Source: Janthinobacterium agaricidamnosum NBRC 102515 = DSM 9628
Lineage (GTDB): Bacteria; Pseudomonadota; Gammaproteobacteria; Burkholderiales; Burkholderiaceae_D
DNA: 64,000 nucleotides
Assembly (NCBI RefSeq): GCF_000723165.1
Contig: NZ_HG322949.1
Location: 1,502,932 to 1,566,931 of the forward strand
Direction of reading: 5' to 3'
Part shown: positions 16,272-27,100 of the stretch, in pieces
How the letters are laid out: every line of letters starts with the position of its first letter
Position numbering within the stretch: position 1 is the stretch's first letter
Made by a program: the position numbers and the translations under genes
The notes under the pieces: generated by a model
What the model was told of the DNA's origin: nothing
Seen by the model: only the letters and a program-made list of their open reading frames with translations
Databases searched by the model: none

Positions 16272-17687
16272 ATGCAGAAAAAATTCGATTTTACGGTCAT
16301 TGACAGCTTGTATGAGTCGGGATACCACGGGCCGCGGGCGCTGGACCAGCCGGAGTTCTATTGGCGCTCGATGCTAGGCGCCCTGGTGCCGTACCGCGAC
16401 AGCTATTTCAGGCCGCTGGGCGAGGAAATCGCGCCCAAGGATGCGCGCGAAGGGGTCGACATCGAGGGCGTCCGCTGCAACTACGAAGGCAGCCGCCACC
16501 ATCACGAGCTGCCGATGAATCTGACATCGCTGCGGCAGTTTGCCAATCATTGGGATGCGGTGCTGCCGACCATCTCGGCGATTCGTGAAAACTACTGCGC
16601 CAGCCGTGGCCGCGACGGCGTGGTTTCCACGCTGGACCTGTGGTTCATCAGCAAGCTTTGCCAATTGCTGCCGGCCTATCTGATCCGGCGCCGCGACGAT
16701 ACCATCGACCCCGACGATATTCCGGTGGTGCCGTCGATTATTTATCGCATGTCGCTCGGCATGCACCGCATTGTCCATATTTCGCTGGTCAAGATGATGG
16801 CCTCCGGCGGCGATCCCGGCGCCGCGTGCCTGGAGGCGGGTAAGTATTATCACATTGCCGAAGGCGCCGGCCTGCTGATCGGCCGCAACTCGGTGTGCGC
16901 CGGCCCGCAGGCCATGGTCGGGCAGGCCTATGGCGCCATGATCGGTCCCGGCGCACGCAGTCCGGCGGAGAGTTCCGCCGATGATCCGGGTTTTTATCGT
17001 TACTGCGCGCTGTTCATGAAGCTGGAAGCGGAAAAATACATGTTCGCGGTACAGGCCGCAATTCAGTTGAATGGCTTGATCGATGCCTTGAAGGACTTGC
17101 CCGACAGTCCGCGCGCTCAGCCGTTCCGTGAGGAATTGCTGCGCTTCGAGTCCTGGTCGGCGGCCAATACCAGCCCCTTGGCGCATGAAATCGCCCGTGA
17201 AGATTTGCCGATGCTGCTGCAAGGCGACCGTGACGCATGCGATGCGGCATCGCAGTTGCCGGCCGGTGCAGTGCGCGAGCGCATGCTGGCGGGTCTTGCG
17301 CACATCGTTGAGACAGCCGATCAATTGTGCCGCGCCAATCTGGGCGCCGAAGGGGACAGTTTGCTGGCGCGGATAGACGAGCTGAGAAACCGTCCGGCGC
17401 AGACCGGCTTGTCCGAGCTGGGCGATCTGGTCGGGATGGGTCTGGAGCGGGCTGCCGCCGACCTGGCGATGACGGCCTTGCGCACATACCGTCAAAGTGA
17501 AAGTGCCGCGATGCAGATATTCCAGCTGTTGCAAAACCAGTTGAACCAGTCGCTCGGCTACCGCGACGACGCGCTGGTGTTTGACGAACGCGATATTGCC
17601 GCCGTCTTCGGACCGCGGCTGACCCATTGTTACGGCGATTTCTTCAAGCCCGCATTTTCCCGGCAAGACGCGGAGATGACGGCGTGA
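16272..17687 (+). CDS. Unrecognised cluster protein, probably alpha-helical
   Basis: I do not recognise this 471-residue protein. It has no signal peptide, membrane segment, Rossmann motif or nucleotide-binding loop. It looks mostly helical, with His-rich spots (SRHHHELP about residue 75; MHRIVHISLVKMM about 165), a Gly-rich stretch (AEGAGLLIGRN) and Ala/Leu-rich C-terminal helices. Clustered His within helices would suit a heme or diiron oxygenase, but no family motif proves it. The ATG at 16272 has GGA 8 bases upstream. It lies between two certain biosynthetic genes on the same strand, so a tailoring role is the best guess. Confidence 0.75.
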   Translation: MQKKFDFTVIDSLYESGYHGPRALDQPEFYWRSMLGALVPYRDSYFRPLGEEIAPKDAREGVDIEGVRCNYEGSRHHHELPMNLTSLRQFANHWDAVLPTISAIRENYCASRGRDGVVSTLDLWFISKLCQLLPAYLIRRRDDTIDPDDIPVVPSIIYRMSLGMHRIVHISLVKMMASGGDPGAACLEAGKYYHIAEGAGLLIGRNSVCAGPQAMVGQAYGAMIGPGARSPAESSADDPGFYRYCALFMKLEAEKYMFAVQAAIQLNGLIDALKDLPDSPRAQPFREELLRFESWSAANTSPLAHEIAREDLPMLLQGDRDACDAASQLPAGAVRERMLAGLAHIVETADQLCRANLGAEGDSLLARIDELRNRPAQTGLSELGDLVGMGLERAAADLAMTALRTYRQSESAAMQIFQLLQNQLNQSLGYRDDALVFDERDIAAVFGPRLTHCYGDFFKPAFSRQDAEMTA

Positions 17688-17719
17688 CGGCGCACGCCTG
17701 ATCGGGCCGATATGCAAGG

Positions 17720-17837
17720 GCACCCCGGAAAACCGTCACGAGCAAGCTCAATGCCGGGTCGAGTAGCGCAGCTGTACGGAGGTACAGCGAGCAACACAGA
17801 CCCGGAAGTGGGCTGCGCAGCAGGTTTTTCGAGGTGC
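17720..17837. repeat. Concentric palindromic element inside the cluster
   Basis: Three nested inverted repeats share one centre. The outer 15-bp arms (17720-17734 and 17823-17837) match at 13 of 15 positions. The middle arms are CCGGGTC (17754-17760) and GACCCGG (17799-17805). The inner arms are GCTGTAC (17771-17777) and GTACAGC (17782-17788). It fills most of the gap between the unrecognised gene and the first NRPS gene. It may be a REP/MITE-like repeat or a folded mRNA segment that modulates downstream expression. Confidence 0.65.
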
Positions 17838-17876
17838 TTTCAACGCATCCATGTGAACTAACCTCAGGGCTTACCC

Positions 17877-20800
17877 ATGCGTATTACCTTACCTTCCACT
17901 TACCAATATCGTTTTTGGCTCGAATGGTCGTTAAATCCAGCGTCTTCGGCTTACACGACGCCGCTGGTCTTCCGTCTTTCCGGCAATTTGCAGCAGGAGG
18001 CGCTGCGCCAGGCGCTCGATGCCTTCGTCCACGACTACGATGAAGGATGCCGCTCCATTTTCAAGGCCGACGGCGAGCAGCTGCTGCGCCATGTGGCGGA
18101 GAAGGTCGACGTCGCGATTGAGTTTGTCGACGCCAGCGCCGAAGCAAGGCGCGGGCAACTGGCGGAACAAGCTACGCAACAATGGATAGCGAACAAGACT
18201 TCGGAAGTATTTGCCCTCGACCACGCACCGCTGTTCCGTTTTTCATTGCGCCGCATCGCCGACCAGCAGCATATTCTGGTATTGGCTTTTCCGCATATTA
18301 TCTCGGATGCGTTTTCGGCAGCCTACATCATTCAATGCCTGGCGCTGCTGTATAACCACTACGCGGCCGGCGGCCCGCTGCCGGTGACGGAGCGGGCGGA
18401 TTTCTCCGATTACCTGGCGCTCGAAGCGCAATACCTCGATTCGCCGCAACAGCGGCAGGATATTGCGTATTGGCGCAATGCGCTGGAGGGACGCCAGCTG
18501 GGCGTGGCCCTGCCATCGCCCGGCGCCGAGCAGGAAGGAGGCTGGAGCAGCCATCGCTTTGCCCTCGACGCCGGCACGCTGGCGGCGCTGAAAAGCAGTA
18601 CCAAGCAGAACCGCACCACCTTGTTCCTGGTCATGTCCAGCCTGTATGCGGTGACATTGGCGCGGGTGTACGACCTGAATAACTTCATCGTCACCTATCC
18701 GGTCAACATGCGGCCGCGCGGCTTCAAGGGCGCCAGCGGCTGCTACGTGAACAACCTGCCGATGTGGGTTGCGCTGCAGCGCGGACAGACGCTGGCCGAG
18801 GTGGTGGCGCAGATTACCGCCCAGCGCGGGCAAAGCAAGCTGCACCAGCAATTGTCGCTGACCGAAATGGTGGCGGCGCTGCGCGGCGCCGGCGCGCTGG
18901 CGGAGACGACGATTTTCAATGTCAGCATTTCCGAAGCCTTTTTTGTCCAGGATGCGCCGATTACCTTCGATGGCCTCGGCGCGGAACTGCTGCCGGTCAG
19001 CAGTAACGAGCGCCCGTTCGACCTGAACCTGGCCTACCAGGTGACGGATGATGGCATTGCGCTCAATATCGAGTTTAACCGTGCCCGCATGTCGGGTGAG
19101 CAGGCGGCGGCTTTCGCCGCCAGCTTCGAACTGGTGGTCGCGGCATATCTGCGCGAAGAAGCGAGCGGCGTGTATGCCATCGAGGTGCAGCCTGTGGCCC
19201 AACGGGCGCTGCTGGAGCAGTATTGGCGCGGCGCCGACAGCACCGCCGACGGTTTGAACTGGGTCGAGCGGTTTATCGCACAGGCGGCGCGCACGCCAGA
19301 CGCCCGGGCGCTGGGCTTTGGCGGCGAATGGCTGAGCTATCGCGAGCTCGATGAGCAGTCGGCACGGCTGGCGGCTTACTTGCGCCAGCGCGGCGTCGCG
19401 GCGCATGCGCTGGTCGGACTGTGCTGCGTGCGCTCGATTGAAATGGTGCTGGGCATCGTCGCCATCCTGCGCGCCGGCGCCGCCTACGTGCCGCTGGATC
19501 CGGAGGCGCCGCCGGAACGGATCCGGCAGATCGTCAGTGACGGCGGCCTCAGCGTCTTGCTGACCCAGGCGGATTGCCCGCCGCATCTGGCCGGTCTCGG
19601 ACTGGCGACGTACGCGATCGGCGACCGTGGGCAATGGTGCTCAAGCGAGCCGCTGGAGTACCAGCCGATTCATCCGGATAGCTTGGCCTACGTCATTTAT
19701 ACCTCCGGCTCCACCGGTACGCCCAAGGGCGTGGCGAATACGCATCGGGCCCTGATCAACCGGCTCGACTGGCATGGAACGCTGCTGGAACCGGGCAAGG
19801 CGCCGCGGGTGCTGCAAAAAACGCCGTATTACTTCGATGTCTCCGTATGGGAATTCCTGTGGCCGCTGCAAAATGGCTTTGAGCTATTGGTCGCGCCGCC
19901 GGCGATCCACAAGGATCCGCAAGCCTTGCAGACTTTAATGCTGGAGCAGAACATCGGCGTGGTGCATTTCGTGCCGTCGATGCTGAGCGCCTTTCTCGAT
20001 GCGCTCGATGGCGAAGGCGCGCATGATTTTCCGCATTTGCAACTGGTGGTGTGCAGCGGCGAGGCGCTATACGCGGAACAGGCCGACCTGTTTTACCGCA
20101 AATTGCCTGACTGCCGGCTGTACAACCTGTACGGCCCTACCGAAGCGGCGATCGATGTCAGCAGCTGGGCTTGCCTGCCCAGCAGTACGGCGACGCTGGC
20201 ATGCGTGCCGATTGGCCGGCCGATCGACAATGTTGCGCTGTATGTGCTCGATTCCAATTTTGATCCTTGCCCGCTGGGCGTGCGCGGCATGCTGTATATC
20301 GGCGGCGCCGGCCTGGCGCGCGGCTATGTCGGCCGTGCCGACCTGACGGCCGAGCATTTCATGCCCGACCCTTACGCGGCGCACGCCGGGGCGCGCATGT
20401 ACCGCTCCGGCGACCTGGCGACGCTGGACGAAAACGGCGTCATCCATTACCTCGGCAGGCTCGACGAGCAAATCAAAATCAATGGCAACCGGATCGAGTT
20501 GCGCGAAGTCGAGGCTTGCCTGCTGGCGTTCCCCGGCGTGGCCTTGTGCGCGGTGGTGCCGGTCGAAATCGATGGACGCATCCGGCAGTTGCATGCCTAC
20601 GTGGAAACGGTGCGCGATACCTCAGGCTGGCATCCGGAGCACTTGCACGACCACGTCGCCGCCTGCCTGCCCGACTATATGCGGCCGCAGCACATCGAGG
20701 TGCTGGACAGCATGCCGATGCTGCCGACAGGAAAAATAGACCGTGGCCGCCTGCGCCGCACCTCGATGCCTGACGACCGCCAGGCTGCGCCGCCGGAGCG

Positions 20801-21137
20801 CGCCATGACGACGTTCCAGAGCGAGGTCGCCAGCGAATGGGCGGCCGTGCTGAAAACCACGCAGATTGTTTATAACGACAATTTCTTCATGCTCGGCGGC
20901 AGTTCGATCCAGGTCATCCAGATGACCGGCAGGATCAACCGCCGTTACGGCCTGCTGCTGTCGCCGCAAGCGCTGTTCGCGTCGCCGCGCCTGAACGATT
21001 ACTGCACCGACGTGCTGATGGCGATTGCGATGGATGCAAAACAGCAACACCGGCTTGAAAGCTTATTCCAGCAACTGGCTCCGGAAGAGATGGATGCCTT
21101 GCTCAAAATTGTGTCACCTTCGGGAGTATCGGTCTGA
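17877..21137 (+). CDS. NRPS, module 1: C(starter)-A(Ser)-T
   Basis: The 1086-residue NRPS starts directly with a condensation domain (about 1-430) whose HHxxxDG motif reads PHIISDA: the second His and the Asp are kept. The adenylation domain (about 470-940) has A3 YTSGSTGTPKG, A4 FDVSVWE, A5 NLYGPTEAAID and A10 GKIDR. The specificity code I read is DVWHVSLIDK, the serine type. The carrier domain has LGGSS with Ser1010 as the phosphopantetheine site. A C domain with no upstream module suggests N-acylation of Ser (lipo-initiation). The C-terminal ~35 residues look like a docking helix. The stop overlaps the next start (TGATG). AGGG at 17866-17869 serves as ribosome site. Confidence 0.95.
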   Translation: MRITLPSTYQYRFWLEWSLNPASSAYTTPLVFRLSGNLQQEALRQALDAFVHDYDEGCRSIFKADGEQLLRHVAEKVDVAIEFVDASAEARRGQLAEQATQQWIANKTSEVFALDHAPLFRFSLRRIADQQHILVLAFPHIISDAFSAAYIIQCLALLYNHYAAGGPLPVTERADFSDYLALEAQYLDSPQQRQDIAYWRNALEGRQLGVALPSPGAEQEGGWSSHRFALDAGTLAALKSSTKQNRTTLFLVMSSLYAVTLARVYDLNNFIVTYPVNMRPRGFKGASGCYVNNLPMWVALQRGQTLAEVVAQITAQRGQSKLHQQLSLTEMVAALRGAGALAETTIFNVSISEAFFVQDAPITFDGLGAELLPVSSNERPFDLNLAYQVTDDGIALNIEFNRARMSGEQAAAFAASFELVVAAYLREEASGVYAIEVQPVAQRALLEQYWRGADSTADGLNWVERFIAQAARTPDARALGFGGEWLSYRELDEQSARLAAYLRQRGVAAHALVGLCCVRSIEMVLGIVAILRAGAAYVPLDPEAPPERIRQIVSDGGLSVLLTQADCPPHLAGLGLATYAIGDRGQWCSSEPLEYQPIHPDSLAYVIYTSGSTGTPKGVANTHRALINRLDWHGTLLEPGKAPRVLQKTPYYFDVSVWEFLWPLQNGFELLVAPPAIHKDPQALQTLMLEQNIGVVHFVPSMLSAFLDALDGEGAHDFPHLQLVVCSGEALYAEQADLFYRKLPDCRLYNLYGPTEAAIDVSSWACLPSSTATLACVPIGRPIDNVALYVLDSNFDPCPLGVRGMLYIGGAGLARGYVGRADLTAEHFMPDPYAAHAGARMYRSGDLATLDENGVIHYLGRLDEQIKINGNRIELREVEACLLAFPGVALCAVVPVEIDGRIRQLHAYVETVRDTSGWHPEHLHDHVAACLPDYMRPQHIEVLDSMPMLPTGKIDRGRLRRTSMPDDRQAAPPERAMTTFQSEVASEWAAVLKTTQIVYNDNFFMLGGSSIQVIQMTGRINRRYGLLLSPQALFASPRLNDYCTDVLMAIAMDAKQQHRLESLFQQLAPEEMDALLKIVSPSGVSV

Positions 21138-24100
21138 TGTCGTTGAATGAATCCATCGAAGCAAAACGCCAGAAATTACTGGCGGCTTTTTCAAAAATTT
21201 CCTCTGATCAAACAACTGCCGGCATTGCTCGCCAAGCGCGCCCTGCGGCGATTCCCGCCTCGGACGAACAAGCGCGTTTATGGCTGCAGATCGCCATCAG
21301 CGGCGGGTCCAGCCATTTCCATATTCCGCATATCCTGGATGTGCGGGGCAGCCTGGACCGGGCCGCGTTCGGCGCCGCGGTGCAGGCTATGGTGGCGCGC
21401 CACGAGGCGCTGCGCAGCAGCTTTAGCGAAACCGCGGGCGCGCTGCATCAGGTGGTGCGGCCGGCGCTTGAGCTGACCATCGCCGAACATCATCACGACG
21501 CAAGCGTGGACGAAGAACAGATCGCGCGGCATATCGCCGCCGACGTCGCGCTGCCGTTTGACCTGGCCGCCGGACCGCTGTTGCGGGTAAGCCTGCATCA
21601 TCTCGGCGAACAGCGCCGCTTCATCGTGCTGACCGTGCATCACCTGGTCGCCGACGGCTGGTCGCTCGACCTGATGCTGGAACAGCTCTGGAGCAGCTAC
21701 GATGCGCTGGGGCAGGGCGCCGCATTGGCCGCGCCGGACCAGCAGGCATTGCAGTATGCGGATTACGCCCTGTGGCAAAAACAGGCGCTGAAAGCCGGAA
21801 CATTTGATGCCAGCCTGGCTTACTGGGGGGGCAAGCTGCGCGGCGCGGCGAGCCTGAATTTGCCGTTCGCGGCCAGCAGGCCGAAAGTGCAGTCGCATCG
21901 CGGCGACCTGTCTTTCTTTCAGATCGCCTTGCCGCTGCGGGGCCAGGCGGATGCCCTGGCGCGCCGCCATGGCACCACCCTGTTTACAGTGATGCTGGCG
22001 GCCTGGCGCCGGCTGCTGGCCGATTATTCCGGCCAGCAGGATTTTTGCATCGGCACCACCGCCTCCAACCGCTTGCGCCCCGGTAGCGAGCAGATCGTCG
22101 GTTTTTTTGCCAATTTGCTCGCCTTGCGTACCACGACCGCCGATTGCCTCTCGTTTGCCGATTTGCTGCAACGCGAACACCAGACCGCGCTGGAGGCGCT
22201 GCAGCATCAGGAACTGTCCTTTGACCAGGTGGTGGCGCATATCGATCCTGAACGGGACTACAGCCGCAGCCCATTGTTCCAGATTAATTTTGTATTGCAA
22301 AACACGCAGGACGCGACCGCGGCCATGCAGCCGGCGCGGCCGCAGGATCGCGCGCTGACCATGGTGCGGCGTAACGACCTGTACCGTTATGCGCAATACG
22401 ACATCAGCCTGTTTGCCGAGCAGACGGCGGCCGGACTCGATTGCTGCCTGGTGTTCAATACCGACTTGTTCGAACCGGCCGACATGGCGCGCCTGGGACA
22501 AGCCTACAGCCACTATTTGCAGGCGCTCAGCGGCGCGCCGGAACTGCCGATGCGCGATATCGGACTGTTGCCGCCGGCATTGCGGCCGCTGCTGGACGGC
22601 TGGCAGCACAACGATCCCTGGCCGCTGTTGCCGGCGTCGGTCGGCAGCGTCATCGCGCAACTGGCGCAGTCCCAAGGCGGACGTATTGCGATCCGCCAAG
22701 GCGCGCGCCAGCTCGATTACGCCACGCTGGACCGGACGGCGAATCAACTGGCCGCGCATATCCTCGACCTGGGCATTCCGTGCGGCAGCCATATCGGCAT
22801 CTTGCTCGATCCCGGCATCGACCAGGTGGTCAGCATGCTGGCGGTATTGAATGCCGGCTGCGCCTACGTACCGCTGGATAGCCGCTATCCGTCCGACCGC
22901 CTGCAATATCTGATCGACGACAGCAATGCCGGGGTGATTATCACCAGCGAAGCCATGCTCGACCGGGTGGAGCTACTGCAGGATGGTTTTCTCAACCTGC
23001 TGGTGCTGGAAGAGCAGCGCGAGGAAATTGCCGCGCATGCCGGAACGTTGCCCGATATCGTATTGAAGCCCCAGGCTGCCGCCTACCTGATGTATACCTC
23101 CGGCACCACGGCGCTGCCCAAAGGCGCGCTGGTGCCGCAAGTGGCCATCCTGCGCCTGGCGTATCGTCCGGACTATGTCGAGGTCGGCCCGGACGACGTA
23201 TTCCTGCAGTTCGCGCCGACGGCGTTCGACGCTTCCACTTTCGAGATCTGGGCAGCACTGCTGAACGGCGCGTCGCTGGTGGTGCCGGAAGCGCCGGATA
23301 CGCCATTGGACAAGCTGGGGCAATTGATCGAGCAGCACGGCATTACGGTCTTGTGGCTCACCAGCGGGCTGTTTTCGACGATGGTGGACTATGCGCCGGC
23401 CTCGCTGCGCGGACTGCGCTATCTGCTGTGCGGCGGCGACGTGCTGTCCGCCGACCATGTCGGCCGGGCCCAGGCGCTGCTGGCCGACGGCACGGTGGTC
23501 AACGGTTACGGGCCGACCGAAACCACCACGTTTGCCAGCACGTATGCGGTGCGCGAAAAGACCGGCGCCGCCACGGTGCCGATCGGCGCGCCGATACGCG
23601 GCACGTCCGTGTATGTGCTGGACGATGAGCTGGCGCTGGCCTTGCCTGGCGCCGCCGGGCACATCCATATCGGCGGTGCAGGCCTGGCGCACGGCTATTT
23701 CAAGCGGCCGGAACTGACTGCCGGCGTCTTTTTGCCGGACCCCTTCAGCGCACAGCCGGGCGCGCGCATGTATGCCAGCGGCGATCTCGGCATGTGGGGC
23801 AACGACGGCCAGCTGCGTTACCTGGGGCGCGGCGATCGCCAACTGAAGGTGCGAGGTTTTCGGATTGAACCGGCGGAAATCGAAGCAGCCTTGCTGCAAT
23901 GCAAAGGCGTACAGAGCGCGGCCGTGGTGGCGGATGTCACGCCCCAGGGCGACAAGCAACTGGTGCTGTACTGGAGCGCCGGCGCCGATGCCGCCGTGGT
24001 GCCGGAAGAGGCGGTATTGCGCCGGCATATGCAGGGCATGTTGCCGGAATATATGCAGCCGGCGCGCTATTGCCAGGTCCAGGCCATGCCGCTGACGCCG

Positions 24101-27100
24101 AACGGCAAGATCGACCGCTCGGCATTGCCGCGCCTGTCGGTGGCGCAGCCGGAACGAACCGTGCCGGTGCGCGAACTGAGCGGCTTGCAGCAACGCCTGT
24201 ATCGATTATGGGAAGACGTGCTCGGGCGCGGCGGTTTTGACATCGGCGAGGGCTTTTTCGATCTCGGCGGAGATTCCCTGCTGGCCATCCGGCTGAAGGC
24301 CAAGGCCCAGGAACAGGGCATCGAATTCGATATCCAGGATTTATTCGCCAGCCAAAGCATCGAGGCGCTGAGCGCCTTCATTGAGGCCCGCCAGCCGCTG
24401 CCCGCAGCGGCTGCGATCGACAGTGCGCCGCAGGCAGCCTTGCTCAGCGCGGCTGATGCGGCGCGGCTGCCGGCCGGGGTCAGCGACGCTTATCCGCTGA
24501 GCCAGCTGCAGCTGGGCATGCTCTACCACAGTCACCTGCACAGCAACTCCAGCCTGTACCACGACGTGATCGGTTACGTCGTGACGCATCCCTGCAATGA
24601 AGACCATCTCGCCGAGAGCCTGGCGCGGCTGGCGGCGCGCCATCCTTTGCTGCGCACCTCGCTCGACATGGAAAATTTCACGGTGCCGCTGCAACTGGTG
24701 CATGGACAGGCGACCATTCCGCTGACGGTGGCCGACTTGCGCCAGCTGGACCACGCGCAGCAGGCGGCCCGCATCCGCGAGTTCATGGATCAGGAACGCT
24801 TCCGGCGCTTCGATCTCGGACAGGCGCCGCTGTTCCACGCTTTCGTCTTCAAGCTCGACCAGAGCCGCTTCAAGCTGGTCTGGAGCTTTCATCACGCGAT
24901 CCTGGACGGCTGGAGCGAAGCGACGCTGACCACCGAATTCCTGCAGCAGTATTTGTCTTTATTGACGGGAACGCCGCTGTCCTGGCAGCCGGTACAGACC
25001 ACGTATCGCGACTTCATCGCGCTGGAAAGCGCCGCGCTTGCCAACCACGCGCACCGGGATTTTTGGCGCGACATGCTGGCCGATGTGCGGCCCACGTCGC
25101 TGCGCCGCAAGCCGCAGGCTGCGCTTGCAGCGCCGCGGCAGGAGGAGGCGGTCGCGCACCTGCAGGTCGCCATCTCCGCCGAACTGGCGGCCGCGTTGCA
25201 GGAACTGGCGCGCAGCGCCAATGTGCCGCTCAAAAGTGTGCTGTTGACCGCGCATCTGCATGCGCTCGGCGTATTAACCGGACAGGACGATGTCGTCGTG
25301 TCGATGGTGACCCACGTCCGGCCGGAAACCGAGGATGCGGACAAGGTGGTCGGCCTGTTCCTGAACTCGGTGCCGCTGCGCGCCGTCTGCAGCAAGGACG
25401 CGCCCGCCATCGAACAGGCGCGCATGGTGTTCGCGACCGAATCGCGCATCTACGGCCACCGCTTCTATCCCTCGCAACAAATCCGCCAGGCGGCCGGCGG
25501 CGTCGAGCTGGGCGAAGTGCTGTTCAACTACACCAGTTTCCACATACTGCGGCAACTGGCGCCGGCCGACCAGCTGATGCTGCAATCGCGCGACGGCCAT
25601 GCGGTGAACAGCTTTCCGATCCAGTTCGACTTTTCACTGTCGGCCAGCGACCAGCAACTGGCATGCTGGATCAGCTACCGCAGCGATGCCTTCGATGCGC
25701 AGGATGTCGCCGAGATCGCCCACGTGCAGCAGCAGGCCTTGCTGCGGCTGGCGGGCCAGGCGCATGCGCCGGCCTGGCTGCCTGACGCCAGCGAACGGCA
25801 ACTGGCCGAGTGGGGCACACCCGGCTGCGCGGTCGACGCGACCAGCCTGGGAGAGCGGTTGCTGGCGGTCGCGCGCCGCCAGCCGGATGCCGTGGCGATG
25901 ATCGAGGGCGCCGAGCATATCAGTTACGCGCAGCTGGCCGAACGCAGCGGGCAGCTGGCCGCGGCATTGAGCGCCATGGGCGTGCAAAAAGGCGCCACGG
26001 TCGCGCTGTGCGCGGAGCGTTCGGCGCTCGGCCTGCTGACGGTACTGGCGCTGTTCCGGCTGGGCGCGGTCTATTTACCGCTGGATCCGGCATTGCCGCA
26101 GCTGCGGATGGACTACATGCTGGCCGATGCGCAGCCCTGCCTGATCGTCGGCAGCGACGCGGCGCCGCCGTTCCTGCGGCAGCATGCGATCCGCTTCGTC
26201 AGCTGCGCTGCGCTGGCGCTGGCGCCGGACCTGGCAGCGGTCGCGCCGGCGCCGGTGCAGTCCACCGACCTTGGTTATATCTTGTATACATCGGGTTCCA
26301 CCGGTGCGCCGAAAGGCGTGCTGTGCCGGCAGGATGGCGTGCTGGCCTTGTTCCAGGACCTGCAGCAGCACTACCCGCTGTGCAGCGCCGACCGGGTGCT
26401 GTGGAAAACCTCGGTTTCCTTCGATGTGTCGCTGACGGAAATGTTATGGCCTTTCCTGGCCGGCGCCGCGGTGGTGATCGCGCGCCAGGATGGCCAGTAC
26501 GATCCGGTCTACCTGGCGCGGCTGATTGCCGACAGCGGCGTCACGGTGGTCAATTTCGTGCCGTCGATGCTGCACCTGTTCCTGCAGGCGAACCAGCTGG
26601 ACGGGGACGGTCCGCTGAAAGCAATCTTTGCCGCAGGGGAAGCATTGCTGCCGGCGACGGCGGCGCTGGCCAGGCAGAAATTGCCGCAAGCCGTACTGTT
26701 TAATGCCTACGGTCCGACCGAGGCCAGCATCTACGCGACCATCTCGCGCTGCAGCGGCGATCAAGTGCTGATCGGCAAGGCCGTGGGCGACATCGGCACC
26801 CATATCCTGGCGCCGGATCTGTCGCGGTTGCCGATCGGCGCGGTGGGCGAGCTGTATTTGTCCGGCCGCGCGCTGGCCAGCGGCTACCTGAACCAGGCGG
26901 AATTGACGGCTGAACGTTTCCTCGACAATCCTTACGGCGGCGCTAACGACGGCCGCCTGTACCGGACCGGCGACCTGGCCCGTTTCGAGCGCAACGGCGA
27001 GATCGAATTCCTGGGCCGTGGCGACCAGCAGGTGAAATTGCGCGGTTTCCGCATCGAGCCGGGGGAGGTCGAGTCCGTGCTGGGCCGCTACGCCGGCGTG

